The translations under genes and the position numbers were made by a program. The notes under the pieces are model-generated. The model had not been told where the DNA came from. It worked only from the letters and a program-made list of their open reading frames with translations, and did not search any database. A stretch of 64,000 nucleotides of DNA, taken from contig JADJMZ010000003.1 of NCBI GenBank assembly GCA_016709315.1, forward strand, positions 310,001 to 374,000, read 5' to 3'. The DNA is from Ignavibacteria bacterium (GTDB taxonomy: Bacteria > Bacteroidota > Ignavibacteria > Tepidaquicellales > Tepidaquicellaceae). Shown here piece by piece: positions 35,248 through 45,015 of the stretch. Every line of letters begins with the position of its first letter. Position 1 is the first letter of the stretch.

Positions 35248-37063
35248 ATGAATTTATACAATTCCCGTTTAGAATATTCCGAAAAAACCATAGAAAAATT
35301 ATCGCAAAGGATAAATTTCCTGAATAAGAGAAGTAACAGATTTTCACTTTACAGATTTATTGTGTTTATTTCAGGTGTTGCATTGACAGTAGCGGGATTT
35401 CTAACTTCCGGTCCTGCAGGATGGATTGCGCTGTTTATTTCACTTGCAGCTTTCAGCATTACAGTTCACAGTCACAATATGCTTCTGACCGGGATAAAAC
35501 GATTTTACAATTATCTGAACATTAAGAAGCAGCATCTGTCACGAATGAAAATTGACTGGGAAAATATACCTGAACCTGTTTTAGAAAATCCTCCGGAAGA
35601 TCTTACAACGGGAAAAGATCTTGACCTGTTCGGTAAAAGATCGCTTCATCATCTGATTGATGTTTCAGTTTCATTTGAAGGAAGCGGGATGCTGAAAAAC
35701 TTTCTTACAGATTTCAAACCCGATAGAAAAACAATTCTCTTCAGACAGAATATAATCAGAGAACTCTCATCGCAAACATTATTCAGGGATAAGTTTCTTC
35801 TCAAGGCAAGGATGATTTCAAAAAAGCAGCTTCATTGCGGGAAAATCCTGAACTGGCTGAAGAACGATACTGATGAAGCAATACCCGCTTATTTATTCCC
35901 GGTATCATTAATTCTGATTATTATTTATTTAACTTTATTCATACTGTCAAATTTTGAGATAGCAGGGTCCTCATGGTTTGCTGTTTTCCTGATTTACTTT
36001 TTTCTTTACTCTTCATTTCAGAAAAAGGCGGGGAAAATTTCAGAAGAAGCTGCCGAACTTGATAACCAGATTAAAAAATTTTCAGCGCTCATTTTTTTTA
36101 CCGGAAATCATAATCTAAACGAAAGTCCTGGTTATAGTGAATTCATCAGCAATTCATTTTTCAAAAAAAATAATGCAATCGAAAAACTTAAGAGTCTTCG
36201 TAAAATCACTTCTGCGCTTGCGCTCAGAGAAAATCCCATATTAAGACTGATAGTTAATATATTTTTTCCTTATGATATCTATTTCTGCGGCAAAATGAAC
36301 AGGCTAAAATCAGAACTGAAAGAAAACATTCCTGTCTGGCTGGATAAACTGAATGAACTCGAATGCTATATTTCGATTGCAAATTTTTCTTATCTCAATC
36401 CTGATTATAACTTTCCGGAGATATGAAGATGAGAAGGGAAAGTTTGAATCAGCAAAATTAGGTCATCCCCTTATAAAAAGAGAAGTAAAGATCTGCAATG
36501 ATTTTTCCATGAACAAGGAAAATGAAATACTTATAATTACAGGTTCGAATATGTCCGGCAAGAGTACCTTCCTGAAATCAATCGGAGTTAACATGTGTCT
36601 TGCAAATACAGGAGCGCCGGTAAATGCTGATCATCTAAAATTGTCACTGTTCGAATTATTTACATGCATAAAAGTAAACGATTCTGTCTCAGACGGGATA
36701 TCTTATTTTTATGCAGAAGTGAAACGACTTCGCGAACTTCTGGACGAATTTGGCAATGAAAGACATCTGCCTGTGTTTTTTCTTATTGACGAAATATTCA
36801 AAGGCACAAATAATAAAGAGCGGCTTCAGGGAAGCAGGGCTTACATAAAGCGTCTTTCTGAACTGAACGGATGCGGAGCGGTTACTACTCACGATCTTGA
36901 ACTTGTATATCTTGCCGATGAGATTAACAAAATCACAAATTATCATTTCAGAGAAGAAATCGAAAACGATAAAATGGTTTTCGATTATCTTTTGCACAAA
37001 GGTCCGTGTCCGACCACCAATGCATTGAGGATAATGGAACTTTCAGGACTTCCGGTTAAATAA
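35248..37063 (+). CDS. Membrane-anchored MutS-like ATPase (frameshift)
   Basis: About 605 residues if joined. The N-terminal half has two hydrophobic pairs (about 30-75 and 210-255) in place of MutS mismatch-recognition domains, then a clamp-like helical region. The ATPase is encoded in the next frame: G-S-N-M-S-G-K-S-T-F-L-K (Walker A), V-N-D-S-V-S-D-G-I-S-Y-F, L-I-D-E-I-F-K-G-T-N (Walker B) and T-T-H-D. This MutS-related family is common in Bacteroidota; its role is unknown. The shift lies near 36415-36425 (GAGATATGAAGATG). Unlike other frameshifts in the window it needs two more bases or one fewer; an extra AT would read E-I-Y-E-D-E-K. Confidence 0.85.
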
Positions 37064-37128
37064 AAATAATTTTAGTTTTTATTAATAATATAAACACTAA
37101 ATTTCTTAAAATTAAATTTCACATCATT

Positions 37129-38241
37129 ATGATAAGAGTGAGACAATCACTTCTTGTATTAATATTTTGTTTTTCATTATCGGGTTTTGTAAATGCTCAG
37201 AAAGATTATTCAGTTATTAAAAAGGAAATTGACCATTCAGTTGATTCACTTTTAACTCTGTACAAAGTCCCGGGAATTTCTTTTGAGATTAATACTCCGG
37301 AATTCAGTTATGCAAATACTACAGGACTTGGAGATATCCAAACCGGAGTTAAGAGAAATTTAAATGATAAAATTAGAATAGGGAGCATTACTAAAACATT
37401 TGTCGCTACGGTGATATTGCAGTTAACAGATGAAGGAAAACTGAAAATCGATGACAAGCTTTCTGAGTATTATCCTGATTACCCAAATTCAGAAAATATC
37501 ACACTTCGTCAGGTACTTGACATGACAAGCGGAATTCCGGATTACATAGATGACTCTGCAGTTACAAAAAGTTTTTTTTATGACAGAATGGATAAGTATA
37601 CTCCTGAGGAAATTTATGAGATCACAAAAAAGATGAAGCCGTATTTCCCGCCCGGAACAGCGTGGCATTATTCAAACGGAAATTACAATATCCTGGGTAT
37701 GCTCATAGAAAAGATAACGGGTAATAAAGTTTACAATGAGATCGAAAACAGAATTATCAAACCGCTTGGTCTGAAAAATACAAGTTTTCCTTTAACGCCG
37801 TATATGGACGGACAATACAGTCACGGTTATATGAAAAATAATTCAACAGGCGAGACTACTGATGTCACAGTTATAGATCCTTCAATAACCTGGGCAGCAG
37901 GGGCAATGATCTCGGATTTTGATGATCTTAAAATCTATTCTGAAGCTCTTGTTAACGGAAGTATGTTAAGTAAAGCCGCCCAGGAGGAAAGACTTAAATT
38001 TGTTAAAACGGGAGTAGTTGATTTCCTTGAATACGGTCTCGGGATAGCATCTGTCGGCGGATTCATAGGACATAATGGCGGGATTACGGGGTATAATACT
38101 TCAATGTATATTCATCCTGAAATGAAAGCTCAGATAATAGTTTCGGTAAATGAATTTGGAGAAGACGGGGGAGTATCAGATAAAATATTTTCAGCTATTG
38201 CTAATAAGCTTTTTCCCGAAAAGAATTTTTTTAAAGAATAA
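37129..38241 (+). CDS. Exported serine hydrolase of the beta-lactamase/DD-peptidase fold
   Basis: 370 residues. Signal peptide (about 1-23, ends V-N-A-Q), then the class C-like core: S-I-T-K (nucleophile Ser in S-x-x-K, about residue 87), Y-S-N (about 185) and H-N-G-G-I-T-G near the third motif (usual K-T-G replaced by H-N-G, as in esterase-type members). It may be a D-alanyl-D-alanine carboxypeptidase, peptidase or esterase in the periplasm. Not a resistance gene by sequence alone. Confidence 0.88.
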   Translation: MIRVRQSLLVLIFCFSLSGFVNAQKDYSVIKKEIDHSVDSLLTLYKVPGISFEINTPEFSYANTTGLGDIQTGVKRNLNDKIRIGSITKTFVATVILQLTDEGKLKIDDKLSEYYPDYPNSENITLRQVLDMTSGIPDYIDDSAVTKSFFYDRMDKYTPEEIYEITKKMKPYFPPGTAWHYSNGNYNILGMLIEKITGNKVYNEIENRIIKPLGLKNTSFPLTPYMDGQYSHGYMKNNSTGETTDVTVIDPSITWAAGAMISDFDDLKIYSEALVNGSMLSKAAQEERLKFVKTGVVDFLEYGLGIASVGGFIGHNGGITGYNTSMYIHPEMKAQIIVSVNEFGEDGGVSDKIFSAIANKLFPEKNFFKE

Positions 38242-38255
38242 TAAATATATTTATT

Positions 38256-38744
38256 ATGAAAGATGAATTAAAAAACGAAATCGAAATTCTCACAAATATT
38301 ATTCTTGAGATAAGAAGGAGGAGAAAGGATGAGCATTATGAAATCATTGATACTGAAAATTCAAATAAGTTTAAAAATCTCATTACCAATCATATCATCC
38401 CGATGGTAAAGGACGCTTCGAGTATAGTCGGCAGATCAGGATGTTCGCTTAATTATTACTCCAATGAACTCGCTGTCATCCGCGATCCGAAGAAAAGGAT
38501 CTTCATACAGATACTTTTTTATCCATACGGTCACAGCAAGGTAACGCTTGGAGTAAATGCGCCCTTTCTGCAATTCGCATACAGTCCGTTAAGAGAGAAT
38601 ATAAAAATCACTGAAAAAATTTCTATCAAATCGGATGAAGGCAGAACTAAAATTGCTGAAATTGAGATTGATGATTTTGCGCAGGATAAGATTGACAATT
38701 ATATACTTTCTTTTCTAAGAGATACAATAATGTTTAACTCGTGA
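38256..38744 (+). CDS. Hypothetical protein
   Basis: 162 residues, no signal peptide. A charged N-terminal helix with R-R-R-R-K (about 19-23), then a mixed alpha/beta region with F-I-Q-I-L-F-Y-P-Y-G-H-S-K and F-A-Y-S-P. Starts 14 bases after the serine hydrolase and is probably cotranscribed. No family recognised. Confidence 0.6.
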   Translation: MKDELKNEIEILTNIILEIRRRRKDEHYEIIDTENSNKFKNLITNHIIPMVKDASSIVGRSGCSLNYYSNELAVIRDPKKRIFIQILFYPYGHSKVTLGVNAPFLQFAYSPLRENIKITEKISIKSDEGRTKIAEIEIDDFAQDKIDNYILSFLRDTIMFNS

Positions 38745-38791
38745 AAATAATTTGTACAAATAATTCCGCCTCACCAAAAGAGAAGTAAAAA

Positions 38792-38885
38792 GATTTTACC
38801 ACCAAGGTACAAAGGCGCAAAGTTATAAAGATTGGTAGTTTTTTAAAATTTTTTTCTTTGAGTCTTCGTGTCTTTGTCGTAAAAA
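38792..38885. repeat. ACCACCAAGG...GTGTCTTTG intergenic repeat
   Basis: TTTTACCACCAAGGTACAAA and TTTGAGTCTTCGTGTCTTTG form imperfect inverted arms around a T-rich loop. A second copy lies at 54781-54864, and a fragment near 19272-19320 is interrupted by a GCGAGGCAGG insert. Confidence 0.75.
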
Positions 38886-38933
38886 ATGATTATTGATACA
38901 AGTTCACAAGGAGAATGCAAAAATTGATATGAA

Positions 38934-39716
38934 TCAGAATTGAAAGAATACTTTAGTAGTTAATGAGAAGAGTTGTGCTTCCGGTGCGCTGTCGAGAGCC
39001 AGAGCGGTATTATTGGTTCTGTCGATGTTAAAGTATGAGTATTCAAGTTCAGTTACCATGTAAGAGAAATCAGAAATAAAATATTCAAGCCCTATTCCTG
39101 TCTTAAATCCCGGCAGCCATTGCTGTTTGGAAACTGAACCCATATAAATATCATAAGAATAATATCCGTGATCATCATCCGAATAATATTCTCTGATTTT
39201 TTCATAGCTTTCTGATGTATACTGAAATGCAGGTCCGATTTTAAGATAAGCTGCGGAACCGTTTTCAAAACCTCCGCTTAATTTTAAGCAGACAGAAACA
39301 GGAATTGCAAACAGTGATGCATAATCATTACGGTCGAGATAATTGCGGTTACCGGAAGTACCGGAAGTGAATTGCGGATCCACCCGTCCGTTAAAATGAA
39401 AAATGAAATCTGATTCTGCCTCAATTGAAAGAAAGTCGTTAATATTTTTTCCAAGCACGGCGCTGAACTGAAATGGAGACCATATTGTGGAAGAATTGTA
39501 GTTATAGCTGTTATAATTATAGTTGTAATTATCATAATAGTAAGAATCGGATGATAAAACCCTCATCGCATAAGCATTTCCGAAATAACCTCCGAGATAA
39601 CTTGAGACTGAAGTGCCGGCTCCGAAATAAATTCCGCTATTTGAATAACTGCTTTGCGGATAAGTAAAATCAGAATTAAGAATATAAAGCAGAATTAAGA
39701 TTACACTTTTATTCAT
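38934..39716 (-). CDS. Outer membrane beta-barrel protein
   Basis: 260 residues. Signal peptide (about 1-20), then alternating beta strands with aromatic girdles, a Tyr/Asn-rich loop (Y-N-Y-N-Y-N-S-Y-N-Y-N-S-S, about 63-75) and a C-terminal Phe typical of Bam-dependent barrels. Size fits an eight-strand barrel of the OmpA/X type. No SusC/D or T9SS link. The Y-N repeat is coded by a short tandem repeat and may vary in length. Confidence 0.8.
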   Translation of the reverse strand: MNKSVILILLYILNSDFTYPQSSYSNSGIYFGAGTSVSSYLGGYFGNAYAMRVLSSDSYYYDNYNYNYNSYNYNSSTIWSPFQFSAVLGKNINDFLSIEAESDFIFHFNGRVDPQFTSGTSGNRNYLDRNDYASLFAIPVSVCLKLSGGFENGSAAYLKIGPAFQYTSESYEKIREYYSDDDHGYYSYDIYMGSVSKQQWLPGFKTGIGLEYFISDFSYMVTELEYSYFNIDRTNNTALALDSAPEAQLFSLTTKVFFQF

Positions 39717-39861
39717 TTATTATACAAAAACTTTTTTGTCAAGATAGTAAAAAAATCAAATAAATTATATATCTTAGAATTTTATAAATGTATAAAACGT
39801 CATGAAGGATGTATTTTGAAATTGTTTTTGCATGACTGTATATTTATTTTTACACAGATAA

Positions 39862-39945
39862 GCTTAGATGGCGGAATTGGTAGACGCGCTGCATTCAGGG
39901 TGCAGTCTTAGTATTAAGGTGGGGGTTCGAGTCCCCCTCTGAGCA
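39862..39945 (+). tRNA. tRNA-Leu (CAG)
   Basis: Class II tRNA of 84 bases: acceptor GCTTAGA/TCTGAGC, D loop with GGTAGACGCG, anticodon stem CTGCA/TGCAG around TTCAGGG (anticodon CAG), a long variable arm, and T loop GGTTCGAGTCC. CCA is not encoded. Confidence 0.97.
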
Positions 39946-39970
39946 CAAAAATAAAATAAACTAATGAAAA

Positions 39971-41779
39971 TTGAACAAAAATTGGAAATTAAAAACAATC
40001 TATACGCAGGATAGGTCTGTTCAGAATGAAGATATAGCCGCTTTTATAGAGGAAGTAAGAAACCTCAAATCAAATGTACAGCTTCCCGAGCTGATACTGA
40101 AACTCCTTTATATGAGAGGAATTTCAGATTACCACAAGATGCTGAAATATTTCAAACCAACTTTCATAAAATTGTATGATCCTTTAATGATGAAGGATTG
40201 TGATATTGCCTGTGATAGAATATCCGAAGTCATACAAAATAAAGAACGTATAATGATTCTCGGAGATTATGACGTTGACGGCACCTGCGGAGTGTCAATG
40301 TTTTACCTCTTCATGAAGAAATTCGGTCTGGAGCAGGAATATTACATTCCGGACAGAATTACAGAAGGATACGGTATTTCTTTTCAATCAATAGATTATG
40401 CAAAAGAAAATAATATTAAGCTGATAGTCGCAATTGACTGCGGTATAACGGCTTATGATAAAGTTGAATATGCAAAAACTCTTGGAATAGATTTTATTAT
40501 CTGCGATCACCATCAGCCGCCTGAAAAAATTCCTGAAGCTCTTGCAGTAATGGATCCGCTAAGGACAGATGACAATTATCCGTTTAAGTATGTTTGCGGT
40601 ACGGGAGTAGCATTTAAACTCGTGCAGGCAGTTTCAAATAAATTAGACAGACCTGACATTCCTGCTGCGCTTATAGACCTTGTGGCAGTTGCAACAGCAT
40701 CAGATATAGTCCCCTTAAGAGATGAAAACAGAATTATAGTTAAAGAAGGATTCGAAGCAATGAATTCAAAACCGAGACTTTCTCTTAAGATATTGATTGA
40801 AAGCAGCAAATTGCAGATCGGAAATCTGACGACATCAAACATAGTATTCACGGTAGCTCCAAGGATCAATGCTGTCGGAAGACTTGGAGATGCAAAAAGA
40901 GCTGTTGAACTTCTGACATGCGAAGACAATGAAAAAATAAAAGAATTCGCTTTTGTACTAAATGATGAAAATCAGAACAGAAGGGAAATTGACAAGACAA
41001 TAACAGATGATGCATTCAGGATGTTTGAAGAAATCAATAGTTTTAAAAACCGGAGTTCAATCGTAATTTACAATGAGGACTGGCATCCCGGAGTTATAGG
41101 AATAGTAGCGGCAAGACTTGTGGAAAAATACAATCTTCCTACGATTGTTCTTACAAAAGTAAACGGCGTAGCAAAAGGAAGCGCAAGGAGTATCAACACA
41201 TTTAATATTTACGAAGCTCTTAAGGACTGTCAGGATCAGCTTATACAATTCGGCGGACACTTCCATGCTGCGGGACTTGAAATTGAAATTGACATGATAG
41301 ATGAATTCAGGGAATCATTTAATGATTTAGCAAAAGAAAGAATAACTAAGGAGCAGCTTATTCCGGAAATTGAAGTAGATGCAGAAGTAACATTTGAAGA
41401 GCTGACGCCAAAACTAATACAGATACTTTCATTCTTCGAACCATACGGACCGGAAAATATGACACCTGTATTCAAAACAAAAAATGTAGAAGTAGTAGAC
41501 AAAGTGTATTTCACGGAAAAATCCAACACACATATTTTTAAAGTAAAGGATAATGATTCAAGCAAAAAATTCGAAGCTGTATTTTTTAATTCACATGAAT
41601 ACAGGGACATGGAGCAAAACGGAAATTCAATTAACGGAAAAGCAAATAAGCTGATTATTAAAGAAGGAAACAATTTTGACATCTGTTATTCCATAGATAA
41701 AAATTTCTGGAAAGGCAGAGAATATACAAAACTCAGAATAAGAGATATTAAACCAACAAGATTAGTAAATCAAATTTAA
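39971..41779 (+). CDS. recJ: Single-stranded-DNA exonuclease RecJ
   Basis: 5'-3' ssDNA exonuclease in recombination and mismatch repair. 602 residues from a TTG start; the ATG at 39964 is out of frame. DHH-family motifs: L-G-D-Y-D-V-D-G-T-C-G (about 97-107), A-I-D-C-G-I-T (about 157), I-C-D-H-H-Q-P-P-E (about 177), and the DHHA1-domain motif G-G-H-F-H-A-A-G-L near 425. OB-type C-terminal part present. Leads a recombination-gene run. Confidence 0.95.
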   Translation: MNKNWKLKTIYTQDRSVQNEDIAAFIEEVRNLKSNVQLPELILKLLYMRGISDYHKMLKYFKPTFIKLYDPLMMKDCDIACDRISEVIQNKERIMILGDYDVDGTCGVSMFYLFMKKFGLEQEYYIPDRITEGYGISFQSIDYAKENNIKLIVAIDCGITAYDKVEYAKTLGIDFIICDHHQPPEKIPEALAVMDPLRTDDNYPFKYVCGTGVAFKLVQAVSNKLDRPDIPAALIDLVAVATASDIVPLRDENRIIVKEGFEAMNSKPRLSLKILIESSKLQIGNLTTSNIVFTVAPRINAVGRLGDAKRAVELLTCEDNEKIKEFAFVLNDENQNRREIDKTITDDAFRMFEEINSFKNRSSIVIYNEDWHPGVIGIVAARLVEKYNLPTIVLTKVNGVAKGSARSINTFNIYEALKDCQDQLIQFGGHFHAAGLEIEIDMIDEFRESFNDLAKERITKEQLIPEIEVDAEVTFEELTPKLIQILSFFEPYGPENMTPVFKTKNVEVVDKVYFTEKSNTHIFKVKDNDSSKKFEAVFFNSHEYRDMEQNGNSINGKANKLIIKEGNNFDICYSIDKNFWKGREYTKLRIRDIKPTRLVNQI

Positions 41780-41794
41780 TAATTCGGAGCATTT

Positions 41795-42523
41795 ATGTCT
41801 GGACATTCCAAATGGGCTACAATTAAAAGAAAAAAAGCTGCTACAGATTCCGCCCGTGGGAAAGTATTCACAAAGATAATTAAAGAAATAACAATTTCTT
41901 CAAGAGACGGCGGCGGAGATCCTGATGCGAATCCGCGTCTGCGTCTTGCCATTCAAACTGCAAAAGCAAGCAATATGCCTCAGGATAATATCACAAGAGC
42001 TATTAAAAAAGGCACGGGAGAACTTGAAGGCGTAAAGTATGAGGAGATAACTTATGAAGCTTACGCTCCACACGGAATTGCAATGATCATTGAAAGTGTA
42101 ACGGATAATAAAAACAGAACCGTTGCTGAGCTCCGTCATTCAATATCAAAAGCAAACGGAAATCTAGGCGAATCGGGATCAGTTGCCTGGATGTTTGAAA
42201 GGAAAGGCGTTATCAATGTTGAAAAAGAAAATACAAAGGAAGATGATTTAATGGATGTAATACTTGATGCCGGAGCAGACGATCTTAATTCAGACGGAGA
42301 TTATTATGAAGTGACATCTTCACTCGAAAATTTTGAAAAAGTAAGAAAGGCAATCGAAGAAAAGTCTTACAAAATTGAGAGCGCTTCACTTCAGTATCTT
42401 GCAAAAGATCTTTTGCCTGTAGAAGGAAAAAACGTTGATGCAGTTATCCGATGCATAGAAGCAGTTGAGGATAATGATGACGTGCAGAATGTATATTCCA
42501 ATGCGGATTTTCCGGACGAGTAA
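41795..42523 (+). CDS. yebC: YebC/PmpR family regulator
   Basis: 242 residues, full length: start M-S-G-H-S-K-W-A-T-I-K-R-K-K and later P-H-G-I-A-M-I-I-E-S-V-T-D-N-K-N-R-T and G-S-V-A-W-M-F. Members affect transcription, and some relieve ribosome stalling at proline stretches. Sixteen bases after recJ and upstream of ruvC, the usual order. Confidence 0.96.
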   Translation: MSGHSKWATIKRKKAATDSARGKVFTKIIKEITISSRDGGGDPDANPRLRLAIQTAKASNMPQDNITRAIKKGTGELEGVKYEEITYEAYAPHGIAMIIESVTDNKNRTVAELRHSISKANGNLGESGSVAWMFERKGVINVEKENTKEDDLMDVILDAGADDLNSDGDYYEVTSSLENFEKVRKAIEEKSYKIESASLQYLAKDLLPVEGKNVDAVIRCIEAVEDNDDVQNVYSNADFPDE

Positions 42524-42544
42524 TTTTCCATTCTAATTTTAAAA

Positions 42545-43108
42545 ATGAAAATAATCGGAATAGATCCCGGGACTACTGTTACCGGTATAGGGATCATTGA
42601 AAACAGAAACGGACATACATATCTGATACATTACGACACTATAGTAATTAATTCAAAAAAACCTCTTCCGGAAAGATTAAAGATAATTTATGACAAATGC
42701 CTTGAATGTATTTCACAATTTAAGCCGGATGAATTTGCAATAGAAACTGCATTTTACGGAAAGAACATTCAGTCAACTTTAAAACTCGGACAGGCAAGGG
42801 GAGTTGCTATAATCGCTGCTTTGAATTCAGATCTTAAAATATCCGAATACTCGCCAAGAGAAGTTAAAAAATCAGTAACGGGAAACGGTGCTTCATCAAA
42901 GGAACAGGTGCAATACATGGTTAAATCAATTCTTTCTCTGAAAAACAATATGCCTGCGGATTCTTCTGATGCTCTGGCTGTTGCGTTATGTCATTTCAAC
43001 AGTCTTCAGAATTTTTTTGTAAAAAGTTCGTCCGCGAAAAGCGGGAACAGCTGGAAAACTTTTGCACAGAATAATCCCGGCAGAATAATTTCAAAAAAAG
43101 TAAAATGA
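42545..43108 (+). CDS. ruvC: Holliday junction resolvase RuvC
   Basis: 187 residues. G-I-D-P-G-T (Asp7), A-I-E-T-A-F-Y (catalytic Glu), and D-S-S-D-A-L-A-V-A at the end of the core supply the acidic quartet. Cuts Holliday junctions. A C-terminal extension of about 30 residues is basic. Overlaps ruvA by 4 bases (ATGA). Confidence 0.95.
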   Translation: MKIIGIDPGTTVTGIGIIENRNGHTYLIHYDTIVINSKKPLPERLKIIYDKCLECISQFKPDEFAIETAFYGKNIQSTLKLGQARGVAIIAALNSDLKISEYSPREVKKSVTGNGASSKEQVQYMVKSILSLKNNMPADSSDALAVALCHFNSLQNFFVKSSSAKSGNSWKTFAQNNPGRIISKKVK

Positions 43109-43734
43109 TATCTTTATTAAAAGGAAAGCTGATCCATAGAAATAAAAACGAGATAATTCTTGACGTGAACGGAGTTGGTTATCAGATATTCATTTCAAAG
43201 AAAGTCAGTGATTTTATAAATGATAAGCCGACGGATGTTAGTTCCGAACTGACAATCCACACGCATCTTGATGTAAAGGAAAATTCATTAACTCTGTTCG
43301 GATTTATTGATGAAAAAGAAAAAGAGATGTTTAAACTGCTTATCTCAGTGAACGGAATTGGTCCGAAGATTGCACATAATATTCTAACACACATTTCATT
43401 TGAAGAAATAGTCAGTCTGATTTCCGGAAGTGGTCTCTCATATCAGATAAAGATCCCGGGGTTAGGACAGAAAAAGCTTGAACTTATTTCTATGACACTT
43501 AAAGATAAAGTTTATAAAATAGACATTGATGCAGATTATAAGAAATCAAGGCAGGCAAGTGCCGGAAACAATGATTATGCAAGACTTGAAGCTTTGAATG
43601 CGCTTATGAATCTTGGTTATATGCGAAATGAAGGAGAAAAAATCATCAGGGAAGTTTTAAAAGCGAATGATCCCGAAACAAAACTAACCACTGAAGACAT
43701 AATAAGAAAATGTCTGGAATACATTTCAAAATAA
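43105..43734 (+). CDS. ruvA: Holliday junction branch migration protein RuvA
   Basis: 209 residues. N-terminal OB fold (I-S-L-L-K-G-K-L), two helix-hairpin-helix motifs (L-L-I-S-V-N-G-I-G-P-K-I-A and the second at I-P-G-L-G-Q-K-K), and the C-terminal RuvB-binding domain from about 150. ruvB is not adjacent. Confidence 0.95.
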   Translation: MISLLKGKLIHRNKNEIILDVNGVGYQIFISKKVSDFINDKPTDVSSELTIHTHLDVKENSLTLFGFIDEKEKEMFKLLISVNGIGPKIAHNILTHISFEEIVSLISGSGLSYQIKIPGLGQKKLELISMTLKDKVYKIDIDADYKKSRQASAGNNDYARLEALNALMNLGYMRNEGEKIIREVLKANDPETKLTTEDIIRKCLEYISK

Positions 43735-43750
43735 ATTTACATTTTCAAAA

Positions 43751-44431
43751 ATGAATGATAAAACTTTAGAAGACATCTGGGGAAAGATCAGACTGCTGAT
43801 GAAATCGCATCCCTGGCACGGTGTTCCCATCGGAAAAAATTTTCCACGGATCGTAACTACTTATATTGAGATAGTACCTACGGATACTGTAAAATATGAA
43901 ATTGAGAAACAAAGCGGATTCCTGAAAGTAGACAGACCGCAAAAATATTCCAATATATGTCCGACACCTTACGGATTCATTCCGCAGACACTGTGTTCAA
44001 AAAATGTTGCGGATTACTGCATGAATAAAACCGGAAGAAAGAATATTGTCGGAGACAATGATCCGCTTGATATCTGCGTAGTCACAGAGAAAGCTTTGAA
44101 TCACAGTAATATACTTCTGCAGGCAATTCCGATCGGAGGACTGAGACTTATTGACAACAATGAAGCTGACGATAAGATCATAGCGATAATGAAAGACGAT
44201 GCAATCTTCAGCAAATGGAAAGACATTTCAGATTGTTCGGATGCATTTGTGGAAAGACTGAAGCATTACTTTCTTACATATAAAGATGCGCCCGGATCTG
44301 AAGGCAAAAGATGCGAGATAGAAAGTGTATACGGAAGGGAAGAGGCGTATGAAGTAATTCAGGCAAGCAATAAAGACTATCTTGAAAAATATTCCGATCT
44401 GAGCAATCTGCTTGGCAGGGAAGATATATAA
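43751..44431 (+). CDS. ppa: Inorganic pyrophosphatase (type I)
   Basis: 226 residues. E-I-V-P-T-D-T-V-K-Y-E-I-E, Y-G-F-I-P-Q-T (substrate binding) and G-D-N-D-P-L-D-I-C-V (metal-binding acidic loop, three Asp). Hydrolyses pyrophosphate to drive biosynthesis. Longer than the 176-residue E. coli enzyme by an N-terminal and a middle extension, closer to the Bacteroidota form. Confidence 0.93.
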   Translation: MNDKTLEDIWGKIRLLMKSHPWHGVPIGKNFPRIVTTYIEIVPTDTVKYEIEKQSGFLKVDRPQKYSNICPTPYGFIPQTLCSKNVADYCMNKTGRKNIVGDNDPLDICVVTEKALNHSNILLQAIPIGGLRLIDNNEADDKIIAIMKDDAIFSKWKDISDCSDAFVERLKHYFLTYKDAPGSEGKRCEIESVYGREEAYEVIQASNKDYLEKYSDLSNLLGREDI

Positions 44432-44521
44432 TTTATTTTTACAGTACTTAGTGATCTTTCCTTTTTTCCGGAATAAGAGTCTGAAGTTCTGACATACATC
44501 CGGATTTTATTTTAACAAAGA

Positions 44522-44612
44522 GAAACAGAGACACAGAGAAACCTTTTGGTTAAAAAATATACCATAATGAGATATTTGTTTATATTTATAACTTTCTCTG
44601 TGTCTCTGTGTT
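44522..44612. repeat. CAGAGACACAGAGAAA inverted repeat
   Basis: Arms AACAGAGACACAGAGAAA (44524-44541) and TTTCTCTGTGTCTCTGTGTT (44593-44612), about 50-base loop. Lies between convergent genes (ppa and DUF190), so it could also act in termination, but there is no T-tract. Confidence 0.85.
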
Positions 44613-44672
44613 GAACACATATCCAATGTTTTCAATTTGTATTTCCAGGGAAACATAATGAAGATAAATGAA

Positions 44673-45011
44673 TTAATTTCCTCCGTACTTAATAATTTTT
44701 ATTTTCTCTTCAGTGATAAGCGCGCTTCCAATCATATTAGTCTCATCGAAAGCTTTCTTAAGCTGTTCGATTTTTACTGCAGTATCGGCAATTTCAATTA
44801 CGATAGGAAGGTCTGATGAAATATCGAGAAGATCGGATGATCTTATAACGCTTGCTTTGCCGAAACCTGTAATACCTCTGAGCACCGTAACACCTGCATA
44901 ATGATTTTCCCTCAGATATTCGGTAAGATAATGATAAAGATTTTTACCATTGAATTTATCGCTTTCACCGATAAAAATGCGAAGCAGTAGTGCTTCAGAT
45001 TCTTTTTGCAT
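44673..45011 (-). CDS. DUF190 protein (PII-like), partner of CrcB
   Basis: 112 residues, a ferredoxin-like fold resembling PII proteins: L-R-I-F-I-G-E-S-D-K, G-A-T-V-L-R-G-I-T-G-F-G-type loop seen as G-V-T-V-L-R-G-I-T-G-F-G. DUF190 genes often sit beside crcB. It starts 4 bases after the crcB stop, so it is cotranscribed and probably tunes fluoride export. Confidence 0.9.
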   Translation of the reverse strand: MQKESEALLLRIFIGESDKFNGKNLYHYLTEYLRENHYAGVTVLRGITGFGKASVIRSSDLLDISSDLPIVIEIADTAVKIEQLKKAFDETNMIGSALITEEKIKIIKYGGN

Positions 45012-45015
45012 AAAG

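Noticed and set aside
37129..38241. Beta-lactam resistance gene
   Set aside because: The fold is shared by peptidases and esterases, and the third motif is H-N-G, not K-T-G. No evidence for resistance.
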